Assembly (NCBI RefSeq): GCF_030541005.1
Contig: NZ_JASSVM010000009.1
Span: 1 to 64,000, forward strand
Source: Marinobacter sp. SS5-14b
GTDB lineage: Bacteria; Pseudomonadota; Gammaproteobacteria; Pseudomonadales; Oleiphilaceae
Direction: 5' to 3'
Length of the DNA: 64,000 bases
Made by a program: the position numbers and the translations under genes. Below, piece after piece: positions 53,248-60,400 of this stretch. A model generated the notes under the pieces. The model searched no databases. It was not told the origin of the DNA and was given only the letters and a program-made list of their open reading frames with translations. How positions within the stretch are numbered: the first letter of the stretch is position 1; each line of letters opens with the position of its first letter.

Positions 53248-53263
53248 GGAGGCTCATGCCTCC
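53248..53263. terminator. Small hairpin between convergent genes
   Basis: GGAGGC (53248-53253), loop TCAT, GCCTCC (53258-53263), followed by CCTTT on the plus strand, after uspA. It overlaps the stop of the convergent gene. A weak terminator at best. Confidence 0.35.
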
Positions 53264-53925
53264 CCTTTCATCCGTGCCTGAAGCTTTCTTAGCTGACTTT
53301 CGAGTGACACACTGACACTGGATGCCATTGAGAAGAAGTTAAGCAACGCCTTCAGATTGCTATCCCCCTTGCAGACCGCGTGAATGCGCTGCCACAGAGC
53401 CTGGTTGACCAACTGCAGCTTTTGATTGCGTTGCACCAGTCCTGCCAACTCCCAGTCCGGCTCTTGCTGATTTCGCTTGGCGAACAGCTGTTGCAGTAGA
53501 TAATGCCCGACACTGCGCATGACGAATTCGTCGCTGTTGGCAAACGGCAAATGATGCAACGCCATGGGCTTCAACTCAGCCAGTATCGGACAGCCACTGG
53601 TCGCCATTTTTACGCCCAGCAATGACCGTAACGACTCTTCCAGGGTGGTTTGCTTAAAATAGGAGCGGCGCTCGTCAGTCACCGTCACATCGACTTTCTG
53701 ATAGGCATCTTCTTCTTTGAACGCCTCAACCACTGGAAGAATTTCAGTAGCAGCCGGGCAATAGGTCACTTCACCTTTTTTCAACGGGCAACTGGAACAC
53801 TGGCAGTGCTCCAACCGCACCCATGCCGGCATTTGTTGACCCGCGGGAATCGCCGGAGACTCACCGGTAACCCGAAAATCAATATTCCGACCATCCTGAA
53901 ATTTAAAATTGTAATTAATATTCAT
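53254..53925 (-). CDS. Unknown protein with N-terminal Cys cluster
   Basis: A 223-residue soluble protein I cannot assign to a family with confidence. The first 40 residues are a beta-rich segment. Then Cys41, Cys43, Cys46 and Cys56 (CQCSSCPLKKGEVTYC) form a possible zinc or iron-sulfur site, with Cys112 in ATSGCPIL near by. The C-terminal part is helical (residues 125-222), ending SLESQLRKLQARMK, a short coiled coil. It overlaps the start of the Uup-type gene region by 4 bp (53922-53925). That neighbourhood and the strand suggest cotranscription downstream of the ABC-F gene. Confidence 0.82.
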   Translation of the reverse strand: MNINYNFKFQDGRNIDFRVTGESPAIPAGQQMPAWVRLEHCQCSSCPLKKGEVTYCPAATEILPVVEAFKEEDAYQKVDVTVTDERRSYFKQTTLEESLRSLLGVKMATSGCPILAELKPMALHHLPFANSDEFVMRSVGHYLLQQLFAKRNQQEPDWELAGLVQRNQKLQLVNQALWQRIHAVCKGDSNLKALLNFFSMASSVSVSLESQLRKLQARMKGEA

Positions 53926-55859
53926 TGGTTAGCCTGCTCTTCCAACTCCATCCACCTTTCAATAACCGACTCAAGCCGGGATTCCGTTTCCGACAATTGT
54001 TCCAGAGTGGCCGATACCTCTTCCGGTGGGCATGAATAAAATTCCGGGGCAGACACCCTACCCTGCAGCTCTGCAACCCGTGATTCCAGCTGCTCAATCA
54101 TAGCGGGCAACTGCTCCAGCTCAAGCTTAAGCTTGTAACTCAGCTTAACGGTTTTCTGTTTTGACGACTGCCCCACAGTCCCGGCAGCTGAAGCGGCTTT
54201 ATTGGTGGAATTGTAGTCTTTGTCACGCTTATCCTGCTTATCCGGACGGCTGCCCGAGGTTTCAGCGGGAAAGCGTCCACCTTGCCGGCGCCAGTCGCTG
54301 TATCCGCCAACAAACTCATGGACGGAACCGGTACCGTCCAGGAAGATAATGTCAGTGACTACGTTATCCAGAAACTCCCGGTCGTGACTGATCACAATCA
54401 CGGTTCCCTTGAACTCTGACAACTGCTCTTCCAACAACTCCAGGGTTTCAACATCAAGGTCGTTAGTGGGTTCGTCCAGCACGAGAATGTTGGCCGGTTT
54501 ACTGAACAGCTTCGCCAACAGCAAGCGGGCCCTTTCGCCACCAGAAAAGACACTGACCGGGGAGCGAGAGCGCTCGGGGGTGAACAAGAATTCCTGCAGA
54601 TAACCCAGCACGTGCTTGCTCTGGCCATTAATATCGATAAACTCCCGGCCCTCTGACAGGTTATCCAGAGCGTTACGCTCCAAATCCAGCTCACCACGCA
54701 GCTGATCAAAATAGGCAACCTGCAGGTTGGTGCCGAGCCGGATACTGCCTTCGGTGGGCTCCAGCTCACCCAGGAGCAGCCGCACCAGAGTGGTCTTGCC
54801 GGTCCCGTTCTCACCGACCAGGCCAATCTTGTCACCGCGGAGCACGGTCAGATCAAGATCCTTGATAACCGGTGGTTGCTCAGGGTACGCAAACACAGCA
54901 TGACTGGCTTCAGCCACCAACTTTCCTGACCTCGCCGCTTCTTCGACCGAAAAGCTCGCTGTTCCTCCCCGAACACGGCGCTGCCGGTGTTCATCACGCA
55001 TCGCTTTTAACGAACGTACACGGCCCATATTTCGGGTCCTGCGGGCTTTGATGCCCTGCCTTATCCAGACCTCTTCCTGCTTAAGGCGCTTGTCAAACAG
55101 CGCGTTCTGGCGCTCCTCTTCCTCCAGCGCCTTTTCCTTGAGCTCAAGGTACTTGTCGTAAGACGCAGAGAAGCTCACCAGCTGCCCACGGTCCAGCTCC
55201 ACGACCCGGGTAGCCATGCGGCGAATAAACGCGCGGTCATGGCTGACAAACAGCATGGCACCACGAAATTGCGTGAGCGCATCTTCCAGCCAGGCAATGG
55301 CGGGTACATCCAGGTGGTTGGTCGGCTCATCCAGCAGCAGAATGTCGGGTTCGGCGACCAGCGCTTTGGCAAGCAACACCCGCCTTTGCCAACCACCGGA
55401 GAGCGTGTTCAGAGTTCGTTCCGGGTCCACACCGTACTGACCGAGAATGGTGGTTACCTTTTGATCCAGGCGCCAACCATCCAGCGCTTCCAGCCGCTCC
55501 TGAACGTTCATCATACGCTCCATGCTGGCATCATCCACCTGGTGCGAAAGGTGGTGGAATTCAACCAGCAGCTCACCCGTTTCCGGAAACGCAGATGCGA
55601 CGACGTCATAAGCCGTTCGGGCATCTCCCGAAGGCAGATTCTGCGGCAAAACAGAGAGCACAGAGCCCTCTTCAAAGCGAATGACGCCGCCGTCTGGCGT
55701 TACCTCGCCACTGACAATCTTCAGCAGCGTCGACTTGCCTTCGCCATTGCGCCCTAAAAGGCAAACCCGCTCTCCAGGCTCGATCAAAAGTGAGGCGCCA
55801 TCCAGCAACGGATGCATGCCGAAAGCCAGGGAGATTTTATCCAGGGTTAATAAAGGCAC
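53922..55859 (-). CDS. uup: ABC-F family ATPase, Uup-like
   Basis: A 645-residue soluble protein with two ABC ATPase domains and no membrane part. Domain 1 has GRNGEGKSTLLK, LSGGWQRRVLLAK and DILLLDEPTNHLD. Domain 2 has GENGTGKTTLVR, FSGGERARLLLAK and ILVLDEPTNDLD. A linker helix lies between them, and a C-terminal coiled coil (residues about 575-640) is characteristic of Uup. ABC-F proteins act at the ribosome or, for Uup, also affect transposon excision. A GTG at 55859 fits the family N terminus (PLLTLDKISLAFG) with AGGAG 11 nt upstream; an in-frame TTG at 55880 is the alternative. It follows the MOSC gene directly. Confidence 0.95.
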   Translation of the reverse strand: MPLLTLDKISLAFGMHPLLDGASLLIEPGERVCLLGRNGEGKSTLLKIVSGEVTPDGGVIRFEEGSVLSVLPQNLPSGDARTAYDVVASAFPETGELLVEFHHLSHQVDDASMERMMNVQERLEALDGWRLDQKVTTILGQYGVDPERTLNTLSGGWQRRVLLAKALVAEPDILLLDEPTNHLDVPAIAWLEDALTQFRGAMLFVSHDRAFIRRMATRVVELDRGQLVSFSASYDKYLELKEKALEEEERQNALFDKRLKQEEVWIRQGIKARRTRNMGRVRSLKAMRDEHRQRRVRGGTASFSVEEAARSGKLVAEASHAVFAYPEQPPVIKDLDLTVLRGDKIGLVGENGTGKTTLVRLLLGELEPTEGSIRLGTNLQVAYFDQLRGELDLERNALDNLSEGREFIDINGQSKHVLGYLQEFLFTPERSRSPVSVFSGGERARLLLAKLFSKPANILVLDEPTNDLDVETLELLEEQLSEFKGTVIVISHDREFLDNVVTDIIFLDGTGSVHEFVGGYSDWRRQGGRFPAETSGSRPDKQDKRDKDYNSTNKAASAAGTVGQSSKQKTVKLSYKLKLELEQLPAMIEQLESRVAELQGRVSAPEFYSCPPEEVSATLEQLSETESRLESVIERWMELEEQANQ

Positions 55860-55876
55860 TTTGTTAAACACTCCTG

Positions 55877-56662
55877 TCAATAAATAACAACACGATCTCC
55901 AACCGCCACTCTACCCTTACGCTGATGGACTGCATTCTGACCAAAAATCACCCCTTCCGGGGTTCGTCGGTAGGTGGACAGCGTCTTAAGCGGCTGGGTA
56001 CCCGAATCCTTCACACCGGTATCCGGGTCGACCGTCGTCAGCACACACCGTGAGCACGGCTTGACCACTTGAAACCCGACCTCCCCGGCCTGTAGAGAAC
56101 GCCAATCATCTTCAGCCCAAGGCTCGGCACCGGAAACCACAATATTAGGCCTGAACCGTCGGATATCGACCGGCCGTTCCAAGCGACCGTTCAGCTCATC
56201 CAGAGAGGACTGGTTCACCACGAGCAACGGAAAGCCGTCGGCAAAGCCTACACGCCGGGAGTCTGCCAAGCGTTCCGGATCAACTCTTCGGTAGGTTGAA
56301 TCCGGCATGTAAACCAACCGCAAAGGCTGCGCACAGAACCGGCTTAAAGCGCTATCAACCTGTTCTTGACCAGGGCTTGCCGCAACGTCATCGCGCCAGA
56401 CTCGAACCTGAAACGTCGCTGAACCTGGCTCCAACGCAAACGTACCCTCACCCGGGATGGTAATCTTCGCAACGTGCCCTGCCAGCTCGGTGGTGATAAG
56501 CGCCAGGCGTGGCAATGTTCTCTGCGTGACAAACTGGCCCTGCTCATCAACAATCATCCAGCGACGGTCCCCCGAAGGACCAAAGTCGTCCAGCTCAAAC
56601 GCCGGAACCTGTATGCCTGCGAGCGATTTAACCGGATAGATAAATAGAGATTGCACTTTCAT
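55877..56662 (-). CDS. MOSC domain protein
   Basis: A 261-residue protein with the MOSC N-terminal beta-barrel (SLFIYPVKSLAGIQVP, GDRRWMIVDEQGQFVTQR) and the C-terminal MOSC domain. Its conserved Cys is in VKPCSRCVLTTVDPDTG, where molybdenum cofactor or persulfide is bound. Homologues such as YcbX reduce N-hydroxylated compounds with molybdenum cofactor. Unlike YcbX, no C-terminal ferredoxin domain is present, so an external electron donor would be required. Its end overlaps the first possible Uup start, so both are likely in one transcript. Confidence 0.93.
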   Translation of the reverse strand: MKVQSLFIYPVKSLAGIQVPAFELDDFGPSGDRRWMIVDEQGQFVTQRTLPRLALITTELAGHVAKITIPGEGTFALEPGSATFQVRVWRDDVAASPGQEQVDSALSRFCAQPLRLVYMPDSTYRRVDPERLADSRRVGFADGFPLLVVNQSSLDELNGRLERPVDIRRFRPNIVVSGAEPWAEDDWRSLQAGEVGFQVVKPCSRCVLTTVDPDTGVKDSGTQPLKTLSTYRRTPEGVIFGQNAVHQRKGRVAVGDRVVIY

Positions 56663-56756
56663 GTTGCGCTCTCGGAAGTATCGAATTCGTAAAATCAGGG
56701 AGACGAGTATAACTGACGCAAATGGCCGAAGGGGGAGTTATCCGTAAACTGAAAGC

Positions 56757-56785
56757 AAAAAACCCGACACGGAGGTCGGGTTTTT
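56757..56785. terminator. Terminator after tRNA-Gly, bidirectional
   Basis: CCCGAC (56763-56768), loop ACGGAG, GTCGGG (56775-56780), flanked by six A on the left and five T on the right. On the minus strand it follows the tRNA 3' end by 8 bp. Confidence 0.88.
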
Positions 56786-56793
56786 CTTGAATC

Positions 56794-56869
56794 TGGAGCG
56801 GGAAACGAGATTCGAACTCGCGACCCCAACCTTGGCAAGGTTGTGCTCTACCAACTGAGCTATTCCCGC
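56794..56869 (-). tRNA. tRNA-Gly (anticodon GCC)
   Basis: 76 nt with encoded CCA (TGG at 56794-56796), acceptor GCGGGAA/TTCCCGC, D loop AGTTGGTAGA, anticodon loop TTGCCAA and T loop GTTCGAATC. It reads GGC and GGU glycine codons. Confidence 0.97.
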
Positions 56870-56906
56870 TTTTCGGCTGCGAGGCATTGCCTCTCAACGG
56901 CTGCGT

Positions 56907-56934
56907 ATTCTACTGATAAGTGACCGGGCGTCAA
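56907..56934 (-). promoter_or_regulatory. Sigma-70 promoter of tRNA-Gly
   Basis: On the minus strand TTGACG (56934-56929), a 16-bp spacer and TAGAAT (56912-56907), 38 bp upstream of the tRNA 5' end and followed by a GC-containing discriminator. Confidence 0.72.
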
Positions 56935-56973
56935 CAACTTTGTGAAAATTTTTTGACGATGAAATCACGCTCA

Positions 56974-57705
56974 CTAGTCAGGTTGCACACCCAGCGCCAG
57001 CTGAACAATACGCTCGACCGAGGCACCCAGAACCTCCGTTTCTGTTCCGGGCACTTCCAACAGCAAGTCGTAGCTCATTCCCAGAACCACATTGACGATC
57101 AGCGTTGCATCCTGACGGGGCAGCGGCGAATCCAGTCGGGCCAGAAGTCTTTCGAGCCCGTCAATCCAGGATTGACGGTATTGCCGCGCAACATTCGCCA
57201 GACGCTCATCGCGTAACGCCTCCATCACGAATACCTGCTCGGCCAGCACCTGATCTCTCCTTCTGGAAAACTGGTCACGCATCCAGACCAGGGCAATCTG
57301 GGTCAACCGCTCAGCAAGAATTGGCCGAAAGGGGCTATCGCGGCGCAGGCTGTCATCCGGAACCGTATCGAGCACCAGATCAAGCGCTTCATAGAACACC
57401 TGAAGCTGTTGCTGTGCCCCAACAGCAAACAGTGCAAATGCATCATTGATCAGCTCATTGATATCGCGGAAATAATAGGTGGTCGCAGCCAACGGAACAC
57501 CTGCCTCGCTGGCTACCGCACGGTGCTTGATGCCCCGAATACCCTCCCGGGCCGCAACGCGAATTGTGGCCTCAAGAAGGGCTCTACGCCGACGTTCACT
57601 TTTGGCTCTGGCGGTTTTCCGACCAAGAAAGGCACTCCCTTTTCCCTGCCGGACTGAGCCAGGCTCTGCTTCACCGGCAAGGGGCGGAGAAATCGGCTGA
57701 TCCAT
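56974..57705 (-). CDS. TetR-family transcriptional regulator
   Basis: A regulator of about 243 residues. A basic N-terminal extension (GRKTARAKSERRRRALLEAT) leads into the TetR helix-turn-helix (REGIRGIKHRAVASEAGVPL, TTYYFRDINELINDAFALF). The C-terminal ligand-binding domain is helical. The start is uncertain: ATGs at 57705, 57717 and 57747 are in frame; the first is chosen because an AGGA lies upstream and the protein starts with a plausible MDQPIS. Ligand and targets are unknown. It has no cotranscribed partner, but fatty-acid and efflux regulators of this family are common. Confidence 0.85.
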   Translation of the reverse strand: MDQPISPPLAGEAEPGSVRQGKGSAFLGRKTARAKSERRRRALLEATIRVAAREGIRGIKHRAVASEAGVPLAATTYYFRDINELINDAFALFAVGAQQQLQVFYEALDLVLDTVPDDSLRRDSPFRPILAERLTQIALVWMRDQFSRRRDQVLAEQVFVMEALRDERLANVARQYRQSWIDGLERLLARLDSPLPRQDATLIVNVVLGMSYDLLLEVPGTETEVLGASVERIVQLALGVQPD

Positions 57706-57817
57706 GGTGTCATTCATCCTGAACGTTTTATTATTGATTTTAATCATCGGCGGCGAGTGTGCCGGAATACTCTGTGACGTTCATTGATCAGATCGACAGA
57801 TTTCCATGTACCACCGA

Positions 57818-58420
57818 CTACTGCCCGAAGCGGGAGCCACCTTTAAGATATTCTTTTTCTTCTTCCGTAGAGACACGACCCAACACTTTATTCCGGTGAG
57901 GAAATCGACCAAATCGCTGAACAATGTCACGGTGATCTTCAGCCGATTCCACAAAACTGGTAAGGAAGTCCGCTAACAACCCGCCTTGCGATGCCGCCAG
58001 CTGTTGATAGCACTTCATGGCAGTGTGTTGATCGGCAAGTTTCTCCGAGTGCTGCAACGGCATATACACAAATGCCCTCATAACCGCAGGCAGCTCTACA
58101 TCCTGCCCGCGACGCATGGCCTGCCTGCAGAGCTTTCGGGCCAGCCGGTCCTGCTCGAATGCCAGCGACGTGCCCCGGAAAATATTCCTGGAAAACTGGT
58201 CCAGCAGAAGGATTTCCGCCAAGGCGCCACCAGGCTGATCGCGCCAGTGCTCCAGCCCGTCCTCGGAAGCGAACAGAACCAGCGATGAAAAACGTCGCCG
58301 AATTTCCTGATCAAACCTTCTGTCGGACCGGAACCATCGGTTCCGGTGATCGCTGTCCGGCAAACCCATTTCATCCAATTTGCCAAACCAGAAATCCAGA
58401 AGCTCTTTCCAATCGAACAT
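57818..58420 (-). CDS. DUF924 family protein
   Basis: A 200-residue all-helical protein of the DUF924 family, which has a TPR-like fold. Landmarks are LDFWFGKLDEMGLPD at the start, HRNRWFRSDRRFDQEI, ILLLDQFSRNIFRGTSLAFEQD, FVYMPLQHSEKLADQ and the closing FGRFPHRNKVLGR. The biochemical role of the family is not established. The ATG at 58420 has GGAG 7 nt upstream; the frame extends 12 codons further without a site. It is divergent from the CbiX gene across a short spacer. Confidence 0.92.
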   Translation of the reverse strand: MFDWKELLDFWFGKLDEMGLPDSDHRNRWFRSDRRFDQEIRRRFSSLVLFASEDGLEHWRDQPGGALAEILLLDQFSRNIFRGTSLAFEQDRLARKLCRQAMRRGQDVELPAVMRAFVYMPLQHSEKLADQHTAMKCYQQLAASQGGLLADFLTSFVESAEDHRDIVQRFGRFPHRNKVLGRVSTEEEKEYLKGGSRFGQ

Positions 58421-58476
58421 TACTAAGCTCCCTGATACATTAATACCAACACTCAACTGACCATACCGGAGATTAC

Positions 58477-58854
58477 ATGAGCAATCCGCATCAGATCATT
58501 CTGCTGGCACACGGTAGCAGCGACAAACGTTGGTGCGAAACGTTCGAGAAGCTTGCCGAACCAACCCTGAGGTCTATCGAGAACTCAGCCATCGCCTACA
58601 TGGAGCTGGCAGAACCCTCTATGGAAACAATCGTTGCCGAGGCCAAAGAACAAGGAACCGAGCAGTTTACCGTGGTACCACTGTTTTTAGCCGCTGGCAG
58701 GCATTTGCGCAAAGACGTTCCTGCCATGATTGAAGAGATCGTCAAACAACACGGTGTGAAGATGAGGCTTGCCGACCCAATCGGCTTCAATCCCCACCTG
58801 GGCGACGCGATAAGAGACGTGGTTCAGGAAGAGCTGGCAAAATCAATCGATTGA
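58477..58854 (+). CDS. Small CbiX-type sirohydrochlorin chelatase-like protein
   Basis: A 125-residue protein of the short CbiX/SirB class of class II chelatases, which insert Co or Fe into sirohydrochlorin as a homodimer. The metal-binding His residues lie in ILLAHGSSDKRW and in FLAAGRHLRKDVPAMI. No cobalamin or sirohaem genes are nearby, so the metal and pathway are open. It is 34 bp upstream of the epimerase gene and probably cotranscribed. Confidence 0.9.
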   Translation: MSNPHQIILLAHGSSDKRWCETFEKLAEPTLRSIENSAIAYMELAEPSMETIVAEAKEQGTEQFTVVPLFLAAGRHLRKDVPAMIEEIVKQHGVKMRLADPIGFNPHLGDAIRDVVQEELAKSID

Positions 58855-58888
58855 AATACAAACTTGCTGCGTATCGTCGGAGGCAGAT

Positions 58889-59794
58889 ATGTCACAAAGA
58901 ATTCTTATCACCGGAGGTACCGGCTTTATAGGGCGAGCGCTGTGCAAGGAGCTTTTGGCGAAAGGCCATTCATTGACCGTGTATAGCCGTCAGAAACCAG
59001 AGGTGGTGACTGCCGTCTGCGGCGCGGTTGAAGCCACTGCTGACTTGAACCTGCTCAAAGCCCATGTCGGCTTTGATGTTGTGTTCAACCTTGCAGGGGA
59101 AGGCATAGCCGACAAACGCTGGAGTGATGCGCGCAAACAAGCCCTGCTCGACAGCCGGGTCGCGGTCACCCAGACACTGGTCAACGTCATAAGAACCTGG
59201 AGGAACCTGCCCGGCGTGCTGATTTCAGGATCAGCGGTAGGCTATTATGGCGACCAGGGCGAACGGCTTGTCACCGAGGACACGCCTCCGCATCCGGAAT
59301 TCACACATAAGCTATGCGCAGACTGGGAGCAGGCAGCCCTGTCCCTTGAGGCTGACGCCGTCAGGACATGCCTCTCACGCACCGGCGTGGTGGTTGGCAA
59401 AGGGGGAGGTTTCCTGCAGCGAATGGTATTGCCATTCAAGCTTGGCCTGGGCGGAAGGCTTGGCTCCGGACGACAATACATGCCGTGGGTTCATCGGGAT
59501 GACGTTGTGGCGTGCCTGATCTGGATGATGGAAAGCGAACAGGCCGAAGGCCCCTACAATGTGGTGAGCCCCGCCCCCGTGACAAATGCCGAGTTCACCC
59601 GCACCTTGGCCGAAGTGTTGCACCGACCCGCCTTGTTCCCGGCGCCCGCACCCGTGTTAAAGGCGGTGCTCGGCGAAATGGCCGGCTTGCTCCTGACGGG
59701 CCAGAATGCGGTGCCTGCAAGGCTTCAGGCCGAAGGATTCACATTTCGCTATCCAAACCTGAAGCCCGCATTACGGGAGAGCGTGTCACGCTAA
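58889..59794 (+). CDS. TIGR01777-type NAD-dependent epimerase (YfcH-like)
   Basis: A 301-residue short-chain dehydrogenase-like protein. The Rossmann start is ILITGGTGFIGRALCKELL, the family-specific SGSAVGYYGDQGERLVTED covers the active-site region, and the C-terminal DUF1731 segment (FPAPAPVLKAVLGEMAGLLL) is present. The substrate is unknown; the family is widespread and often called cell-division-linked without proof. It follows the CbiX gene on the same strand. The tRNA-Glu promoter begins 18 bp after its stop. Confidence 0.92.
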   Translation: MSQRILITGGTGFIGRALCKELLAKGHSLTVYSRQKPEVVTAVCGAVEATADLNLLKAHVGFDVVFNLAGEGIADKRWSDARKQALLDSRVAVTQTLVNVIRTWRNLPGVLISGSAVGYYGDQGERLVTEDTPPHPEFTHKLCADWEQAALSLEADAVRTCLSRTGVVVGKGGGFLQRMVLPFKLGLGGRLGSGRQYMPWVHRDDVVACLIWMMESEQAEGPYNVVSPAPVTNAEFTRTLAEVLHRPALFPAPAPVLKAVLGEMAGLLLTGQNAVPARLQAEGFTFRYPNLKPALRESVSR

Positions 59795-59812
59795 CTTTTT
59801 TTCTAAAAAGCG

Positions 59813-59841
59813 TTGACACCACCCCGGGCCTTACTTAATAT
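59813..59841 (+). promoter_or_regulatory. Strong sigma-70 promoter of tRNA-Glu
   Basis: TTGACA (59813-59818), a 17-bp spacer and TAATAT (59836-59841), then a GC-rich discriminator (ACGCGCC) typical of stringently controlled stable-RNA promoters. The tRNA begins 39 bp after the -10. Confidence 0.82.
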
Positions 59842-59880
59842 ACGCGCCACCTCGACGAGGCAAGCTTTTGAAAACGTTGC

Positions 59881-59956
59881 GTCCCCTTCGTCTAGTGGCC
59901 TAGGACTCCGCCCTTTCACGGCGGCAACAGGGGTTCGAACCCCCTAGGGGACGCCA
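59881..59956 (+). tRNA. tRNA-Glu (anticodon TTC)
   Basis: 76 nt with encoded CCA (59954-59956), acceptor GTCCCCT/AGGGGAC, anticodon loop CTTTCAC and T loop GTTCGAACC. It reads GAA/GAG and is one of the substrates modified by MnmC encoded in this window. Confidence 0.97.
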
Positions 59957-59974
59957 ATTTTCAAGCTGATCACG

Positions 59975-60124
59975 CTAGCCGCTATGACTACCGTGATTGA
60001 TTTTCCTACCCTTATCGCTATGATTCTTCTGGTCTCTTACCACGAAGACACCCACACCGACAAAAAAACCGATCATCAGTAACACAGTCAGAATTCCCGC
60101 AATTACAACGACGTCCATATACAT
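59975..60124 (-). CDS. Predicted 49-residue single-pass membrane protein
   Basis: A short frame from ATG (60124) to TAG (59975-59977), preceded by a consensus GGAGG (60135-60131 on the minus strand) 6 nt upstream. The product has a short N-terminal outside-type tip, one long hydrophobic helix (residues 4-29, MDVVVIAGILTVLLMIGFFV onward) and a basic, His/Ser/Gly/Lys-rich tail of 20 residues, so N-out/C-in topology is expected. I do not recognise the family; it resembles small subunits or assembly peptides of membrane complexes in general form only. It lies tail to tail with tRNA-Glu, 18 bp away, and is divergent from the EAL-domain gene. The strong binding site and membrane pattern support it as real. 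Confidence 0.65.
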   Translation of the reverse strand: MYMDVVVIAGILTVLLMIGFFVGVGVFVVRDQKNHSDKGRKINHGSHSG

Positions 60125-60400
60125 AACACACCTCCAACGCTTATCTAACTTGATTAAACTCAGGTTACGCCGACGTTGAATTTTCGGTATTGATCTGCAT
60201 CAAGGCCGAGATCGCAACCCGTCAAACTCTCAAGTTGAGAAGCCGTGCTGTTTTTCCCGATTTTTCCTGCATTTGCAGCGCATTTGAAAAAGACTGCTGC
60301 TATAGTCAATTGCTAGGGAATTTCCAGAAAAGCACGACCCAGGAATTTCGACTATTCAGCGGTTATATCCGGTACTTCATGTGGTGGCCAAGTCAGAAAC

